A program made the translations under genes and the position numbers. A stretch of DNA of 64,000 nt from Viola odorata (Eukaryota; Streptophyta; Magnoliopsida; Malpighiales; Violaceae): assembly GCA_963691705.1 (NCBI GenBank), contig OY829538.1:49131151-49195150 (forward strand), given 5' to 3'. The notes under the pieces were generated by a model. The model was not told where the DNA came from, searched no databases, and worked only from the letters and a program-made list of their open reading frames with translations. Positions 1 through 12,696 of this stretch are shown here, one piece after another. How positions within the stretch are numbered: position 1 is the stretch's first letter; the number at the start of each line of letters is the position of its first letter.

Positions 1-1960
1 TGTCTTATCAATTGCTCAATTAAATCCTATAGAGTGTCTCTTAGAGTTATTGAATTGATTAGTAATAGAGTGTCTCTTTAGGAGATCTAGGTGACCAATA
101 CCTGGTCTCTATAGCCGTTCTATAAGTTTGAATTTTAATACATTTGCATCAATGATCAATTGGCATGAGTCGTGGGATAGATAGAATCCTTACTGGGAAG
201 TCTTCATCACTTGGTTATACACACTCAATCTATTTACTGTTTTCACTAATTCTGTTTCTTTAATTAATTGCATTCAACAAACTATTATTGGTATTGACCA
301 CACTTTATATTGCATTACAGAGAATTGAAATTGACCACAGAATCCCTAAGGAACGATCCTTTTACCACTTGCTACTGTTTTACACTGCATGTGCATGGTG
401 AATTGTAACACTTTATTTTTGACGATTTCGGTAACCATCACTAACCATCACTAACCATCACTAGCCATCACTATGATTCATGAGTAGCAATCATTGATGC
501 AAGATTATTCATCTTCAATCCACAGAGTTTCTATAAAACTCAAGTACGCTTAGAACCCCTACTTCTCTCTATCAAAAATACCTCAGGTACACTTAGAGAT
601 GATTCCTAATCGACTAGCACCTTGGTGGTTAAAGGGTTTACTAAAATTAATTGATTATTGACTAGGGGAAGACAACTCCTAACCTAGGATCCTCGGTTTT
701 CAATCGTGTCTAAGTTAGATTAATTTTTCTCACTAGCTTCTCAGGGATAGTTGTCTACTTCCATCTTCTTGTCCCGTAAATGGCCCAAGAGAGGGTTGCC
801 ATAGCAAAAAAGAATGACACTTGCTAAAATCAATTCAACCCTAAATTGGTCAAATCTAAAATAAAAAAGAAGTACAATACAATTATAATGAAGATCAATT
901 AAATGCGGATAAAAAGATCAATTAAGAATGATTAGACCTCATACAAACTTAGAATCATGCCTTAAATGCTTCAACTAGGAAAGATGTATTTAGTTAGACA
1001 TGTTCATAATTGAAGAAAACAAAAGATAAAATTGCATAAATGGAATCCTTCGTTTCTGTGAAGAAAACGAATGAGTAAAAGAGTTTGGAAATAGAAACAA
1101 AACTAAAACGGAAGAGAAGGGAGACTTATGGGGAGACTTATAAGGCTCTCTCTGCAGCTCTGGGGAGACTTATATTTTTTTTCCCTGGAAAATATCTCTA
1201 AGGAAAGAGAGAAATAAATCCTAAAATAAAATACTAATTGTACCTTAACACTCTTCCTCTCTGATAAGAATTCTAATAGATAAGAATGAAAGAAGGTCGC
1301 GACTCCAACTCTTCTAGAGATAATCTAGCTGGTAAAATCGCACAAGACTCCTTAGGATTGTTGTCTTTAAGTATCGCACGAAGACTAGGATTCTCTGTCA
1401 GCTAGGAAGGCTCTTCTTGACAAAGAGACTGACCAAGAAAGATGTCTACACAGCTTCCCCCATATTTTATTCTTTTTTGTCCCTTTTCCACTTTTAACGC
1501 TCCAAGACTGTTTTCTCATACACACTATTATTCCGATGCATGTGTGCCATAGTGACACAAAGATCACAACAAATGCAATCACCGAATCACATCTTAAGCA
1601 CATAACACATAATCATGTAGAAGAAAGGGGAAAGGTGAGAGTAAGGGAATGCTCTTGTAATTTCGAAAAAAAGTGCCAAAAAGAGGAGACGTTAGAGAAG
1701 GGAATGCTCCCTTAATTCCTCGTAGAAGAAAGAGATGTAGTAGACGAATAGGGGAGAAATAATTTAATTGAAATAGAGTTTGAGATTTACCTTTTCTTTT
1801 GGACCACAATTTTGACAACTTCTTGTTACACTAATCTTTAAAGGAAATGACTTGAAAAATAGATGAACAAGAAAATCTTAATAAACAACTTGAAAGAATG
1901 TAAGTAGTTTATTCTTGAAAAAGTGAGGGAGGCGGTTTGGGAGAGGTTCAACAGAGGTTC
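1..1960. other. degenerate LTR-retrotransposon-like region, no gene seen
   Basis: No coding exon is recognisable. Short phrases around 540-760 (a stretch with TAGGGGAAGAC followed by CTAGG and a C-rich run) recur in similar order near 57,880-58,020 and 61,480-61,640, so the three regions look like diverged members of one non-coding LTR-like family. A decamer close to AACCATCACT is repeated about four times at 432-472. The small open frames at 1385-1818 are AT-rich and not protein-like. The family assignment is an inference by eye; ends and duplications were not found. Confidence 0.35.
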
Positions 1961-2646
1961 GTGGCTTAGCTGTGCTTACTTATCTCATAAGGCGCAACCT
2001 ATCGGTGGCATAGGCCACCGATTGGTGACCACGCGATAAACATATGCCACCAAATGGTGGCCACGTGCTGGGTGTACACTACTGAGAGGTTTTGGAATGT
2101 TTCGAATTGGTAATTTCAATTAAATCCTTGGGTTTTTGGTCACTATTTGGCTTTAGTTTCAGTGGTTGAGACGAGGTCAGAAGTACATTTCAGTCCAAAA
2201 TATAAATTAAATATATGGAAAGGTCAAAATGGAGTGTTCATAGCGTTGATATATATTGTCAAAGTGCACACATATTTTGTACTTTTTGAGTTCTATATTT
2301 GATTGTTATTGGTTAACAAGTAATCTAATTAGCTAATATTTGAATCAAAGTGGAAGGTGTAATATTTGTATGAATTATTTAAATATTTATTTAAATTAAT
2401 AATTTTATAATATTAATAAGTAATCTAGTCATTTAATATTTGAATCAAACCCATTGAAAATTTAAGCAATTTTCACTTTACCTTTCCATATATTTAACGT
2501 CCCCTATACCTAAGACGATAGGAATTTCACGCTCAAACTTTTGGCGACAAATTGTTGCCTCATCTTATGATTGTTGTAAATATTGAGATATTACATGGTT
2601 ATGTAACCATTGTACTTTTAATTACGGTTCATCTCCGGAAAAAAAA
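1961..2646. other. AT-rich intergenic sequence
   Basis: A short GC-richer stretch at about 1980-2070 repeats CCACCGATTGGTG/CCACCAAATGGTGG-like words. The rest is AT-rich and I see no gene in it. Confidence 0.5.
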
Positions 2647-2773
2647 TTGGGTACATTATGATATACCTATATCATGATCTAAAATAATGACACGTGCCCC
2701 AAATAGTGCTAGAATACCACTATTCTTGATACTTTTAGACACGTGTCATCATCCTACATCATGATGTATCCAA
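2647..2773. mobile_element. short hairpin MITE, about 127 bp
   Basis: The left end TTGGGTACATTATGATAT is the imperfect reverse complement of the right end ACATCATGATGTATCCAA. The pairing continues inward through ATGACACGTG on the left and CACGTGTCAT on the right, so almost the whole unit folds into one hairpin. No clear target duplication was found, so the superfamily is open. The CACGTG cores could act as G-boxes if near a promoter (inference). Confidence 0.6.
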
Positions 2774-4080
2774 ATTTTACTCGTTCATCTCCCCAGTTAA
2801 TAGTTACTTACTAAATATTAAATCCTTACATATGAAACCTACATATTAAATTCTATAAATAGAGTAATATCTTACTCTTGGGTCATACTTTTTGAAACCT
2901 AACCTAGAATTTAATTCATGTAATTAGTCACAATGATTAGTTTGCAATATACGTAATGACGATGCACGGATGAAAACAGAAATTCCACTCGAAAAAAGAA
3001 TTGTATAGCACAACTTATGTTTTGTGTGATTGAATTATAATATTAAAATCCATATATACAAATTAAATGCATGGAACATATTCTATTATTCTGTTTGTTT
3101 GTTTGTTTTTCTCACATGGTATAATATATAAAGTACAATCTTAAGACACATGCTTCTTGAAAAGAAAAGAAATCCTGAGATGAAGGATCGATTCAGTCTT
3201 GCCTAGTACGAAATCAAAGGTCACATGCAAAATCCGCCGGAAGAAAACAAGCAACAACAAATAAGACCACGCCACTGGATGCGGTTGGTAAACGCAAACG
3301 CCTGCGGGTTTGGAAAAATTAGATAGTAAAATCGTTATTCTAATTAGTCATGCACTAAAATTAAAAGAAACGATTTTTTTTTTAAAATTTATCCTATTTT
3401 TTAAATTTAAAATTTTAAAACCGTTAAATTTGTAATAAACTCAATGTATAATTTATTTATTAGCTAATATTAACGAGTGAGATAATATACGGAATGTATT
3501 GTATATGGATTTACCAATTTGAAGCTAATCCTGCCAAAGGAAAAGGCGAAAACAACGTGCCGCTTCATGTTTAGGTACTTTTAATGCGATGCAGGGCATC
3601 ACATCCCGCTTTATTCTTTCGCCTACAAAATTAATTTGATAAAAAAAATTATTCTTTTAATTAAAAAACTCAAAAGAAGACATGGATTTTCCATTATTTT
3701 TCCTATTGTATAATAAGATTTTAATTCCTCTTGCAAATATAAAAATACTAAAAATGATAGCACCGAAGTTATAATTGGTTAGTAGGGGTGATCATTAGGT
3801 ACGGTTTGTTAAATTTTAATAATTTTAATTCGGTACTTGATTAATCAAAATAGTAAATATCAATCACCAAACCTAATTAATAAATAATAGATATTGTACT
3901 GAAATTTTGAATTAAATTCTGTTAAGTATTTGATAATCCAAACAAACAGATTTTTTTATCACTTTCCAGAAAAAAAAAAAAAACTGTAACAGATACAATT
4001 CTCTAAGTTTACAGCAATTCCAAAATAATCAAGAGTGAAAAACCAATTGTCAACCATCTTCAACAATAAAACAACAATAA
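2774..4080. other. AT-rich intergenic sequence, no gene seen
   Basis: Low-complexity AT-rich DNA with poly-A/T runs and no open frame of credible composition. There is nothing to annotate before the Stowaway terminus at 4083. Confidence 0.5.
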
Positions 4081-4308
4081 TACTTCCTCCGTACTTTAAT
4101 AATCGTCATTTTTCTATTGAAAATATGATTCAAATTAACTATTGTTTTGAGTCATATTACAACTCTTGTCCTATGTTTTGGTTTTTTCGTCCAACCAATT
4201 AATTTATTACAATAATATTATTGTAATTATACTATAAAAAATGGGCAAATTGAAAACTACAGCTAAAAAAATGTGGTCTAGAAATCACTCTTTTAAGTTT
4301 ATCTACTA

Positions 4309-5403
4309 TTTTAAAAAGGAGTAAAAGCTGAAAAACAACCCTGAACTTTAAAATTTTATTTAATCGTAACTCTGGACTTTTATTTTATTTAATTACAACC
4401 CTGGTCGTCGCCAAAATTATTTAAGTACCCCCTTACCGTGACAGAAATCAGACGTGGCACCGATGACCGACGTTATGTGCCACGTCATCTTCTGAAACGA
4501 TGCCACGTCAGACTCTAGTGGTTTGTGGCAAGTTTAGGGGCCAAACTTCATCTTCTTCATAAATTCAAGGACAAACAGTAATTATTTATGTTTACTCCTA
4601 ACAACAACTAATTTCAACACAACCGCTCCATCCCATCGGCAACCACCACCACCCATCACCGATCAACCATAGCCACCGACCTCACTGCCCCAGTCCAAAC
4701 CAACCATCTCCCATACCATCCACTCAAACCCACCTCTGCCACACACCCATTCCATCTCCTCACCCAATCTACACCATCACTGACCTCACTGCCCCAATCC
4801 AAACCAACCATCTCCCATATCATCCACCTAAACCCACCTCCACTACACACCCATTCACCCGATCTACACCATCACCCACCTCACTGCCCCAATCCAAACC
4901 AGCCATCTCCCATACCATCCACCCAAACCCACCTCCGCCACACACCCATTCCATCTCCTCACTCGATCTACACCATCACCAACCTCACTGCCCAATCCAA
5001 ACCAACCATCTCCCATACCATTCACCCAAACCCACCTCCGCCACACACTCATTCCATCTCCTCACCGTCGGCGCTGCTGTGAGTAGAGAAAAAAGAGAGC
5101 AAAAAAACAAAGAAAGGGCAGAAGAGAGGAAGAAGAAATAAAAAGAGAAAATAAGACAAAGAGAAAAAAGAAAATAAAAGAAAAAGAAAGAAACGTGGAG
5201 TCTTACGTGGCTGACATGGCATCGTTGACATGACACATAACGGTGGTCAGCGGTGCCACGTCTGATATCTGTTACGGCAGGGGGGTAATTAAATAATACT
5301 GGCGACGACCAGGGTTGTAATTAAACAAAATAAAAGTTCAGGGTTGCGATTAAATAAAACTTTAAAGTTCAAGATTGTTTTTCAGCTTTTACCCTTTTAA
5401 AAA
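4309..5403. mobile_element. Mutator-type MITE (4318-5394) with 9-bp target duplication
   Basis: The element begins GGAGTAAAAGCTGAAAAACA and ends with the near-exact reverse complement (TGTTTTTCAGCTTTTACCC). The inverted repeats extend roughly 190 bp. The 9-bp sequence TTTTAAAAA is directly repeated at 4309-4317 and 5395-5403, as for Mutator-like elements. The arms carry CCACGT/ACGTGG words. The interior at about 4620-5070 is C-rich and tandemly repeated (see separate entry). No transposase is encoded, so it is non-autonomous. The insertion lies inside the Stowaway MITE. Confidence 0.85.
4660..5075. repeat. C-rich minisatellite, unit about 95-104 bp, four copies
   Basis: The phrase CTCACTGCCCCAATCCAAAC recurs at about 4681, 4785, 4880 and 4984, each followed by CCATCTCCCATACCATCCAC-like sequence and then ACACACCCATTCCATCTCC. 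Spacings are about 104, 95 and 104 bp. The opposite strand is open through the array and gives Trp/Gly-rich repetitive peptides, which I take as an artefact of the repeat and not a protein. Confidence 0.75.
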
Positions 5404-5604
5404 GTAAATTATTGAAATACGGAGGGAGTATATCACTTACAATTTGTAACACATGTTCATAAATCTTCACATATCCGAAATGGTTGTTTCCACGACCAGT
5501 CGAGCAAAATTTTAAAAGTGCTAAAAGAAACAGAGATTGAATTTGTGCTAACTTAATCCTTATAACATTTCTGTCAGTTGTCTCTTACAAGGAGATGAAG
5601 TAAA

Positions 5605-6045
5605 GTCAGCATCATAGTTTTAAAAACCGACCCGGAGTAATCCGTCAGACCGATTTGAACCGGGTTTAACCGGGGTTTGACCGCGTTCGATCAGATTGAC
5701 CTGTTGGATCATTTCGGGTGGTTCACACATCGAACTGTTCAAGCTTAGATAACTGAACCGGATTAAAACGAATTGAACCGGTGTCTATAATGGGTCGGCC
5801 CATCAAATTTTCCATATTGAAAAAAAAAACCCAAAACGGCGTCATTTTGGTTTGACATCAACCCAGCCGGGTCGATAGCGGGTTGATTGGGTAGCCAGTT
5901 TTGTAAAAACCGGTCAAGTCTGTCAGTTTTTTTCGATTCAATTGCAGGTCCGATTAAATAGTCAAACGGAACTAAAAATCTTTAGATCACAATTTTACCG
6001 GTCCGACCGTTGGGTCGGTCCGGTTTTTAAAACTATGGTCAGCAT
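5605..6045. mobile_element. hAT-type MITE (5613-6037) with 8-bp target duplication
   Basis: The left end CATAGTTTTAAAAACCG matches the reverse complement of the right end CGGTTTTTAAAACTATG. The octamer GTCAGCAT flanks it directly on both sides (5605-5612 and 6038-6045), the duplication length typical of hAT transposons. The interior is rich in CCGG/GAACCGG words, with no coding sequence. A partial inverted relative lies at 18121-18337. Confidence 0.85.
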
Positions 6046-7096
6046 GCAGCTGAAACTGTAAAGACAAGTTTGAGCAGGCATTCAGACATGTCCACCTCAT
6101 CAAATTGTTTATGCAATTTGTTTCTAGGGAGATGACTAAATTGTGTCTGAATCAGTAATAGTTATACTTATGCAGTATATTTTAACCCGTCATTAATAAA
6201 ATAACTTTTTAATCCACATTATTTCCTAGGTTTATATATTGTTATTATTATTATTTTATCCAAAACCAATAGTTCCGTTCCGTAACACATTTTTTAAAAA
6301 TCAACATGAAACTACTCCGACAATCCATCCATACTTTTTAAAATTCGCAGCTAAGCGCGACCATTTTACTAGTATTATCTAATATCCCTAAAGTAAAACA
6401 CTATTGAATAATTTTTTAAATTAAATTAATTAAACATTTATATATTGATAACATATAATTAACTTTTGGGAGTTAAAAGTTTGCTTAAAATATAAATTTA
6501 AAATGATAAATGACATATATACCGTAAATATATATTATGAATTATAAAAGTAATTAAGTAAAAAAAAATTAGAAACTTTTATTTTCTATTTTTTAGAAAG
6601 ATAGAGTAAAGTTTCGAACTGAGTTCAAGATTTGACTCAGAATTTTATTTTATGTATTTATTTTAAGATGTCACATAATAAAATACTTTCTAATTAATAA
6701 ACACAAATAAAATATTTATTTTATTGGGGAAAATTTACTCTAAATTTGTAAGAAAAATTACACATTTGGATTAAAATGATTAAATGTCATCTATTTAAAT
6801 TAGATAGATCTTATGGATAATATTAGTCATTTTAATCCATTAAAAAAGAGATGGAAAAAACATACAACAAACAAATGATCTCCTGCCAAGTGCTCACATC
6901 GATTCTCCGCATGGATGAGCGATTTCAAGTTTCCACACCAGCTTTTTCATTTAAACAACACATAATTCAACTATCATCCACATCCAACTTTTGGAGAAAA
7001 AAATATTACAGAACAAAGAAGAAAAGCTGTAACCACAGTCACTTAAACAAAGGAACAAGCATAGCAGTGCCTTCCAACTGTTCGTATATTAAGATG
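6046..7096. other. AT-rich 3' flank of the receptor kinase gene
   Basis: No gene is seen. The last ~250 bases before 7097 probably include the 3' untranslated region of the minus-strand kinase gene. The small plus-strand open frame starting at 6851 is AT-rich and overlaps the kinase exon on the other strand, so it is not called. Confidence 0.45.
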
Positions 7097-10000
7097 CTAC
7101 TTTTCAACAGCCTTTGCAGCAGCAATAGTGATAATATACTCAATTTCCTCAGCAACTTCTTTCATAGAAGGTCTGTTCTGTCTCTTCTCCTCCAAGCAAT
7201 TTAATGCTAGAAATGCCAATGCCTTGATAGTCTCGACCTGCAAATCGCTCGCTTTCTCTTTCAGAACTGGATGGATCGCATCCATTAGCTTCTCCTCCTG
7301 CATCAGGGTCTGCACGTAAACTGCCAAGTTCACATCATCTTCTGCTCTGTTGAAATCTATTGCCTTCTGCGAAGTCAACAGCTCGAGCAGGACAACACCG
7401 AAACTGTAAACATCACTCTTATCGGTCAACTGATATTTCCTATAATACTCGGGGTCTAGATACCCCAGAGTGCCCTGCGCACACGTGGAAATGTGGCTCA
7501 TGTCACTATGAGCCAGTCTCGACAAGCCGAAATCCGAAACCTTAGCGTTCAACTTATCATCAAGGAGTATGTTGCTTGACTTGACATCACGGTGATAAAT
7601 GGGAGGAACAGCTGAGAAATGGAGATAAGCGAGACCCTGAGCAGTATCCTGAGCGATCCGCAGGCGATGCATCCAAGACAGCTGGCGTTCGCCCTGCTCC
7701 CCTGGTCTTAACCCGTGCAAATGATCGTAAAGGTTCCCGTTCGAGATGTACTCGTAAACCATAATAGGTTGCTGAAGCTCGACGCAGCAACCGAGTAAGT
7801 GTACGAGGCTCTTATGGTTAACTTGGCATAGAATTCGGACCTCATTCAGGACTTGGTCCGGGCCTTTTGTGTTCCCAAGTTTTGCACACTTGACAGCAAC
7901 AACCGTGCCATCATCGAGAAAGCCTTTGTAGACTTCACCGTACCCGCCGGCTCCTAAGAGGCGGTCTTTGGAGAAGTTGTTTGTAGCTTTCTTGATGTGT
8001 TTGCCTGTAAAGATTTTGGCTGCCCTGTTTCCACCAGCATTCAGGATTGCTTCGCGCTCTTTTGCCAATCGCTCTCGAGCTTCTTTGATGCGCTTGTGGC
8101 GTTTGTAGGCTAAAATTCCAACGATGGCTGCCACCAGAGCTACTCCAAGTCCAGAGGTTAAACCTACAAATTATTTTGGCTCTGTTAGACATATGAGATG
8201 CGATCAAGCTAATTCAGCATGCCATGTATAAAGAACAAGTACTGGATGCACAGAAAACTGCATAAAGAACGGATGAACACTATAAATGCAATCATAATTG
8301 AAGGCTAACTAGTTATTGAGATGAAAAAAATTATAGTTTTAAACTTCCAATCTAACACTTTTCCATTGGTCTTGGAACGAGGAATTGTTGAGTACTCCTA
8401 ATATGTTATTTCATACTTCATGCCCTACTCGTATAATTAAGTGGTAGGATTTGTCGTTAAAATTCTATACTAATTCTATATTTATAAACCTCATCAGTTA
8501 TGAATCTCTAATTACACGAGTAAATTTTAAAACGTGACAGATTCAATAATTTCCCTCTATAATATGCATAAATAATACTCCTTTTAGTGCAAATTAAATG
8601 TCTTTCTTGCATTTCATTATTCAATAAGTTTAACACTAAAAATACAAGTAAAAACTACCGTAAAAACAAATACTAAAACCAAGTTTAATTTATGGACTAC
8701 TAGGATAATAAGTGGCAGAGCAGTTTTAAACAAACAACTAACCTTTAATTAAAATGATGGTAGGTCCCGTCCTACCACTACTAGCTATTAGTCTACTACA
8801 CGTACAACGGAGCTCAGCATAGTCCACAATGAAAATAGTCTTGAGAAGTGTCACATCCTTTAATTAACTTCTTATAAATAGAATGCTTATCTAGAAATAT
8901 TAGACTAATTAATATGTACCTATCCTATAAACATCAGCAATGACAGCAACAGAAATGGTTACCAAATTAATTAATCTCTATAATAATCATTTACTTACTA
9001 TTTATTTTTATTTTTATTTTTATTTTTAATTGTATTTAGCATACCAAGGTAATTATCAGTTAATTTCTCAGATATTTTAATTAGCAATAACTATTATTCT
9101 TAATTAGTCAATAAACATGCAAGAAATTTTGATAAGTAGGGTATTATTAATGTCACATAATCTCATTTTAAGAAATAATGTAATTTTATTCAATGGAGTA
9201 TTTACTTATCTATTTAATTATTTTACTCATTAATGTAAACGCAAATTATTGTGCGTGGTCAAAGTAACAATAGTTTAATGTTAAAAAAAGAAATAATTAG
9301 TCCAAAATTCCAAAGAGGGAGAAGGTTATTTTTATGTAGTGAATTCTTACCAGCTATTAGAGCAGTCTTTGCCGAATCATCGCAGCCCCCAGGATCCTGA
9401 CACGTAATATCTGCATAGACGAAAGGCCATCAAATCAACTTCTCACACGTGTAACCTAAAAGTCAACGTGTAGATTTCAACAAATAACTACTCACTTTGA
9501 GCACAAATTCCTCGTACTGGGTCCCACCAGAGACCCGAACTACAGAAACACCTGCTGACTCCACGGGTAGAAGAAGAAGAGCTCCTATCAGGCGCACACG
9601 TGGCATTCCGGTCGCAATCCGTCTGCGTCCTACACAAAGGTTCCTGCGGCAGCACCCACTGGATCGCCACACCTGGGCTGGGCCATTGGGCCAGGGGCAA
9701 ACCCGGGTCCAAATTAACAAAGCTGGTGTAGGCCCTACACGCCCCGTCCCTAAGCCGGATCGTGTACGCCGTGGTGGACCCACCTGCCCTGAATGTGCAG
9801 CAGAGCCCAGCGTCCCTACACGCGGATTCCGACGCCGTGTTGTTGACGTACACGTGGCACAAGCTGGTGGAGTTGCAGTTCAAGGGGGAACCAAGGAGGG
9901 TGTCGGTGCAGTTGAGGAACATGACGGTGTTGTCGCCAGTGATGTTGAAAGGGAGGGAGCTGTTGAGCTGGAGGCCCTGGTAGGGGAGGTCGGATGCGAC

Positions 10001-10288
10001 GCAGGTGGATGGTAAGAGGGGTGCGGGTCGGATCACGAGGCGTTGGATGGATGGGTTGATGGAGGTGATTGGGTAGGAGTTGTTGATGGAGTCGAAGAGG
10101 AGTGATCCCGCGACGCACCGGATCTTGTAGGATGGGTCTCCGCAGGTGGGGCCAGTGCTGAATGGGTATGGGACTGCAGTGGGGCCGCAGTTTGGGCAGA
10201 TTGTGGCGGAGAGTGCGCACAGTGCTTCGCATGTTAGCAGCAGCAGCAGCGGTTGCGCCGCCGGGGAGAGGAGGAGACGACGGCTCAT
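7097..10288 (-). CDS. wall-associated receptor kinase-like protein (WAKL20-like), 3 exons
   Basis: Coding parts on the minus strand are 9496-10288, 9351-9410 and 7097-8163, with GT/AG junctions and unbroken frame, giving 639 residues. Residues 1-28 look like a signal peptide (LLLLLTCEALCALSA). A Cys-rich WAK galacturonan-binding-type domain follows (CPNCG...VPYPFSTGPTCG). A membrane helix lies at about 281-304 and a Ser/Thr kinase at about 345-620, with glycine loop GAGGYGEVYKG (355), VAVK lysine (376), HRD (475), DFG (495) and GTLGYLDPEY (515); all catalytic residues are present. By family it would sit in the plasma membrane, with a wall-facing ectodomain and an RD-type kinase inside. Exon 1 is GC-rich unlike its surroundings. 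It resembles the WAKL20/WAKL15 group; the exact orthologue is unproven. Confidence 0.9.
8164..9350 (-). other. second intron of the WAKL gene
   Basis: This AT-rich interval lies between exon 2 (donor GTAAGAAT just below 9351) and exon 3 (acceptor TTGTAG just above 8163). No other gene or element boundary is apparent in it. The first intron (9411-9495) is only 85 bp. Confidence 0.8.
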
Positions 10289-11526
10289 CTTTTTTAAAGC
10301 ACTGATTGAATATTAGATTTTGGTGTGTTATTGCTAATTACTACTTATACTAGTAAATGAGATGGGTTAGTTGTTCGATCGTTGACAATTTGACCGTCTG
10401 CTTCGTCATTTGACTTTTCTTTGATGCTGCCAAATTCCAATTGATAAGTCATGGGATTTGTTAATGAAGAAAGTAGCAGTACAAAACACGTTTAGGTTGC
10501 GGAATTTGTGGGGCCAATGCATTGTTCTATTGACTTTTGTTGTAGTGTCACTTTTAATTCAACAATTCTAGTATAAAAAATTAGATTTGTTCATTTTTGT
10601 GATCTTCTCTGGAAATTTATAAGATATCATTTAATATTTTTGAGTAAACATGTAATTTAAAATTTTGTAACAAATTCTATTATTTTTAAAAATTTACAAA
10701 CTTAATATGTTTAGTTGTAACTAAAAATGTAATAAATATGGTAGGACCTAACACAATAAAAAAATTAATTTAATTTTCGTTTTTGAAATTTGTTTCTGAA
10801 TTGTTTCCTTTTTAAAAAATTTAAATTTTTTTCTAATTAATGTTAATTAAGTGAACTTTACTTTGTTACATTTCCCAACCAACTGTGTTTTCTAAATTTT
10901 GTAACTATTAGAAATATTAAAATTATAATTTTATATATAGTTTTCTAAAAAGTATAAGATTTAAAAGTAATGACCGGTTTCAAAGTAATTAAATAAAATA
11001 TGATGGTAAAATGTCATTTAATCTTTGTTTTTTTAAAAAAGAACTGAAGCTTATTGCTTTTGGGCCGAAATTACCAAATTATACTGATAAATATACCGAT
11101 CATTAACCAAGTCAAATTTAAAAACCCTAAAACCTTCATTTTCCTGATCATTCAGGAAATCGGACGACCCATTCGGTTCAATCAACGATTCGGTCTATCC
11201 GTAGTGTGTTTAATCGGGTTGGACACTAATTGGTTATTTAAAAATAAATTCTTAAAATGTTGAATATGAAATTTGAACTCATATCTAAGTGATATTAAAT
11301 GACAACATATAATATAAATATAAAATAAAATTTATTAATTTATTAAAATTACGGGTCAAATTAAGTTGACCTTCTAACTCTTAACCCTCTGCCCTCATTG
11401 AGTTTATGATTGAGTCGTATTTTACAACCTTGGTTAAAATACTATTGGTTCTTAACAATTCAGACCCTACTTTTTAAAAATGTGAAATGTTAATCCTATA
11501 TTGGTTTTTAAAAGTTGCCATTTTAA

Positions 11527-11551
11527 CATATATATATATATATATATATAG
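11527..11551. repeat. (TA)n microsatellite, short
   Basis: About 12 uninterrupted TA dinucleotides. Confidence 0.9.
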
Positions 11552-11903
11552 GTTAAGAAGTTATAATTTTTTATTAAAAATTATGAAATATATTGAGGAA
11601 AAAATATACTAACAAATATGATAAGCCCCACATCGTTGAAAAGTTGAAAAACAAATAATGAGGAGATTTAAAAATTAAAAATAATACAAAGAAATAAAAA
11701 AAAGTTGTTTGGGAATTATATTTCGCATTTGGTTAAAAGTAAAATTGAATAGTTAAAAATATAGAACTCATCTAACGTTATATATGTAAAATAATAACGA
11801 TTACTATGAGAAATTAATTAATAGAAGCAAATATAAAAGTTCAATACAAAAATTATAAAATTTTAAAAATTATTACAATCTTTTGCGTGTAACTTATACC
11901 ATG

Positions 11904-11905
<2 letters not shown>

Positions 11906-11991
<86 letters not shown>
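11906..11991. repeat. (AT)n microsatellite, about 42 units
   Basis: Roughly 85 bp of perfect AT dinucleotide repeat. Such a tract is prone to length variation and assembly error. It lies about 150 bp left of the MULE insertion site. Confidence 0.95.
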
Positions 11992-11993
<2 letters not shown>

Positions 11994-12150
11994 TTCATTT
12001 TTGTTTCCTTAAGTCAATTGTAGTGGGAAAAGATGTCCAACTTGGACTGGGACGTCTTATATAAGTCCATCGGAGAAAAGAACAAATTTTTGATTTAGAA
12101 ATCGAATTTCGAAACATGCAAATTATTTTGTGATATATAAGAAGTGAAAC

Positions 12151-12696
12151 GGGATAAGTCCAAAATTGGCACTTGTACTTGTATTGATTGAGACATTTGG
12201 CACATTTATTTGTAAAACAGTTTAAAAGGCACCTACACTTGAAACATATGACACACCTCACTCACACCGTTGGCTGTCCACCGTTATCTGCTGATGTGGC
12301 ATGCCACGTGGCTTGACACGTCATCAACATGATGATATGAAATGCCACATCAGCAAATTCAACCCGAATCACGGTGAAAGGGGTCCGGAAACGGGTCATT
12401 TATTTAGGTTGTGAATGACGCGTCATTCGTTGCCTGGACATCCGGCTGAAGAGTCATTCACTGCAGGCGACACGTCGTTCATGTGGCTGGTCATACGCAA
12501 TAGACGACATGTCGTCTAATACGTATGACCAGCCTACTCTTGTCCGCGCGACGCGTCGTTCGTTGATTTAGTGAGCAACGCGTCGCCTAATCGGGAGTGT
12601 TATCCCTGTCGCGCGATTCCTTCCTCCCTCTAGTTCATTCTCAAATCCACGAAATAGACCTTGTCCTTTCCCTCTCGCTCCCTCCCGCTCGATTCA
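12151..12696. repeat. left terminal inverted repeat of MULE 1
   Basis: It pairs with 16322-16852. It holds TGCCACGTGGC-like and GACGACATGTCGTC palindromes and several ACGCGTC(G) words between about 12,410 and 12,590. In Mutator elements the TIR carries transposase sites and promoters; the same role here is inferred from the genes starting at its inner edge. Confidence 0.88.

Larger units (their letters stand above)
4083..5428. mobile_element. Stowaway-like MITE, split by a second element
   Basis: The left terminus CTTCCTCCGTACTTTAAT and the right terminus ATTGAAATACGGAGGGAG are imperfect inverted repeats of the CTCCCTCCGT type known for plant Stowaway (Tc1/mariner) MITEs. Both are flanked by TA (4081-4082 and 5429-5430), the expected 2-bp target duplication. 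The MITE itself is only about 260 bp; the rest of the span is the inserted Mutator-type element at 4318-5394. Confidence 0.75.
10289..12141. other. intergenic DNA with microsatellites
   Basis: Upstream (promoter) side of the minus-strand WAKL gene, AT-rich. About 11,090-11,440 contains GAACC/ACCCG-type words reminiscent of a decayed hAT MITE, but no paired ends were found. Two AT microsatellites are listed separately. Confidence 0.5.

Noticed and set aside
1385..1818. Two minus-strand frames of 72 and 74 codons
   Set aside because: Composition follows the AT-rich background; no start context or domain, and they lie in a degenerate LTR-like region.
4656..5236. Trp/Gly-rich minus-strand frames
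   Set aside because: Created by the C-rich tandem array inside the Mutator-type MITE.
9497..10015. 172-codon plus-strand frame opposite WAKL exon 1
   Set aside because: GC-rich shadow of a well-supported receptor exon; no domain and no splice logic.
11054..11430. Small plus-strand frame and possible hAT MITE
   Set aside because: No paired terminal repeats or duplication could be found, and the frame is AT-rich and featureless.
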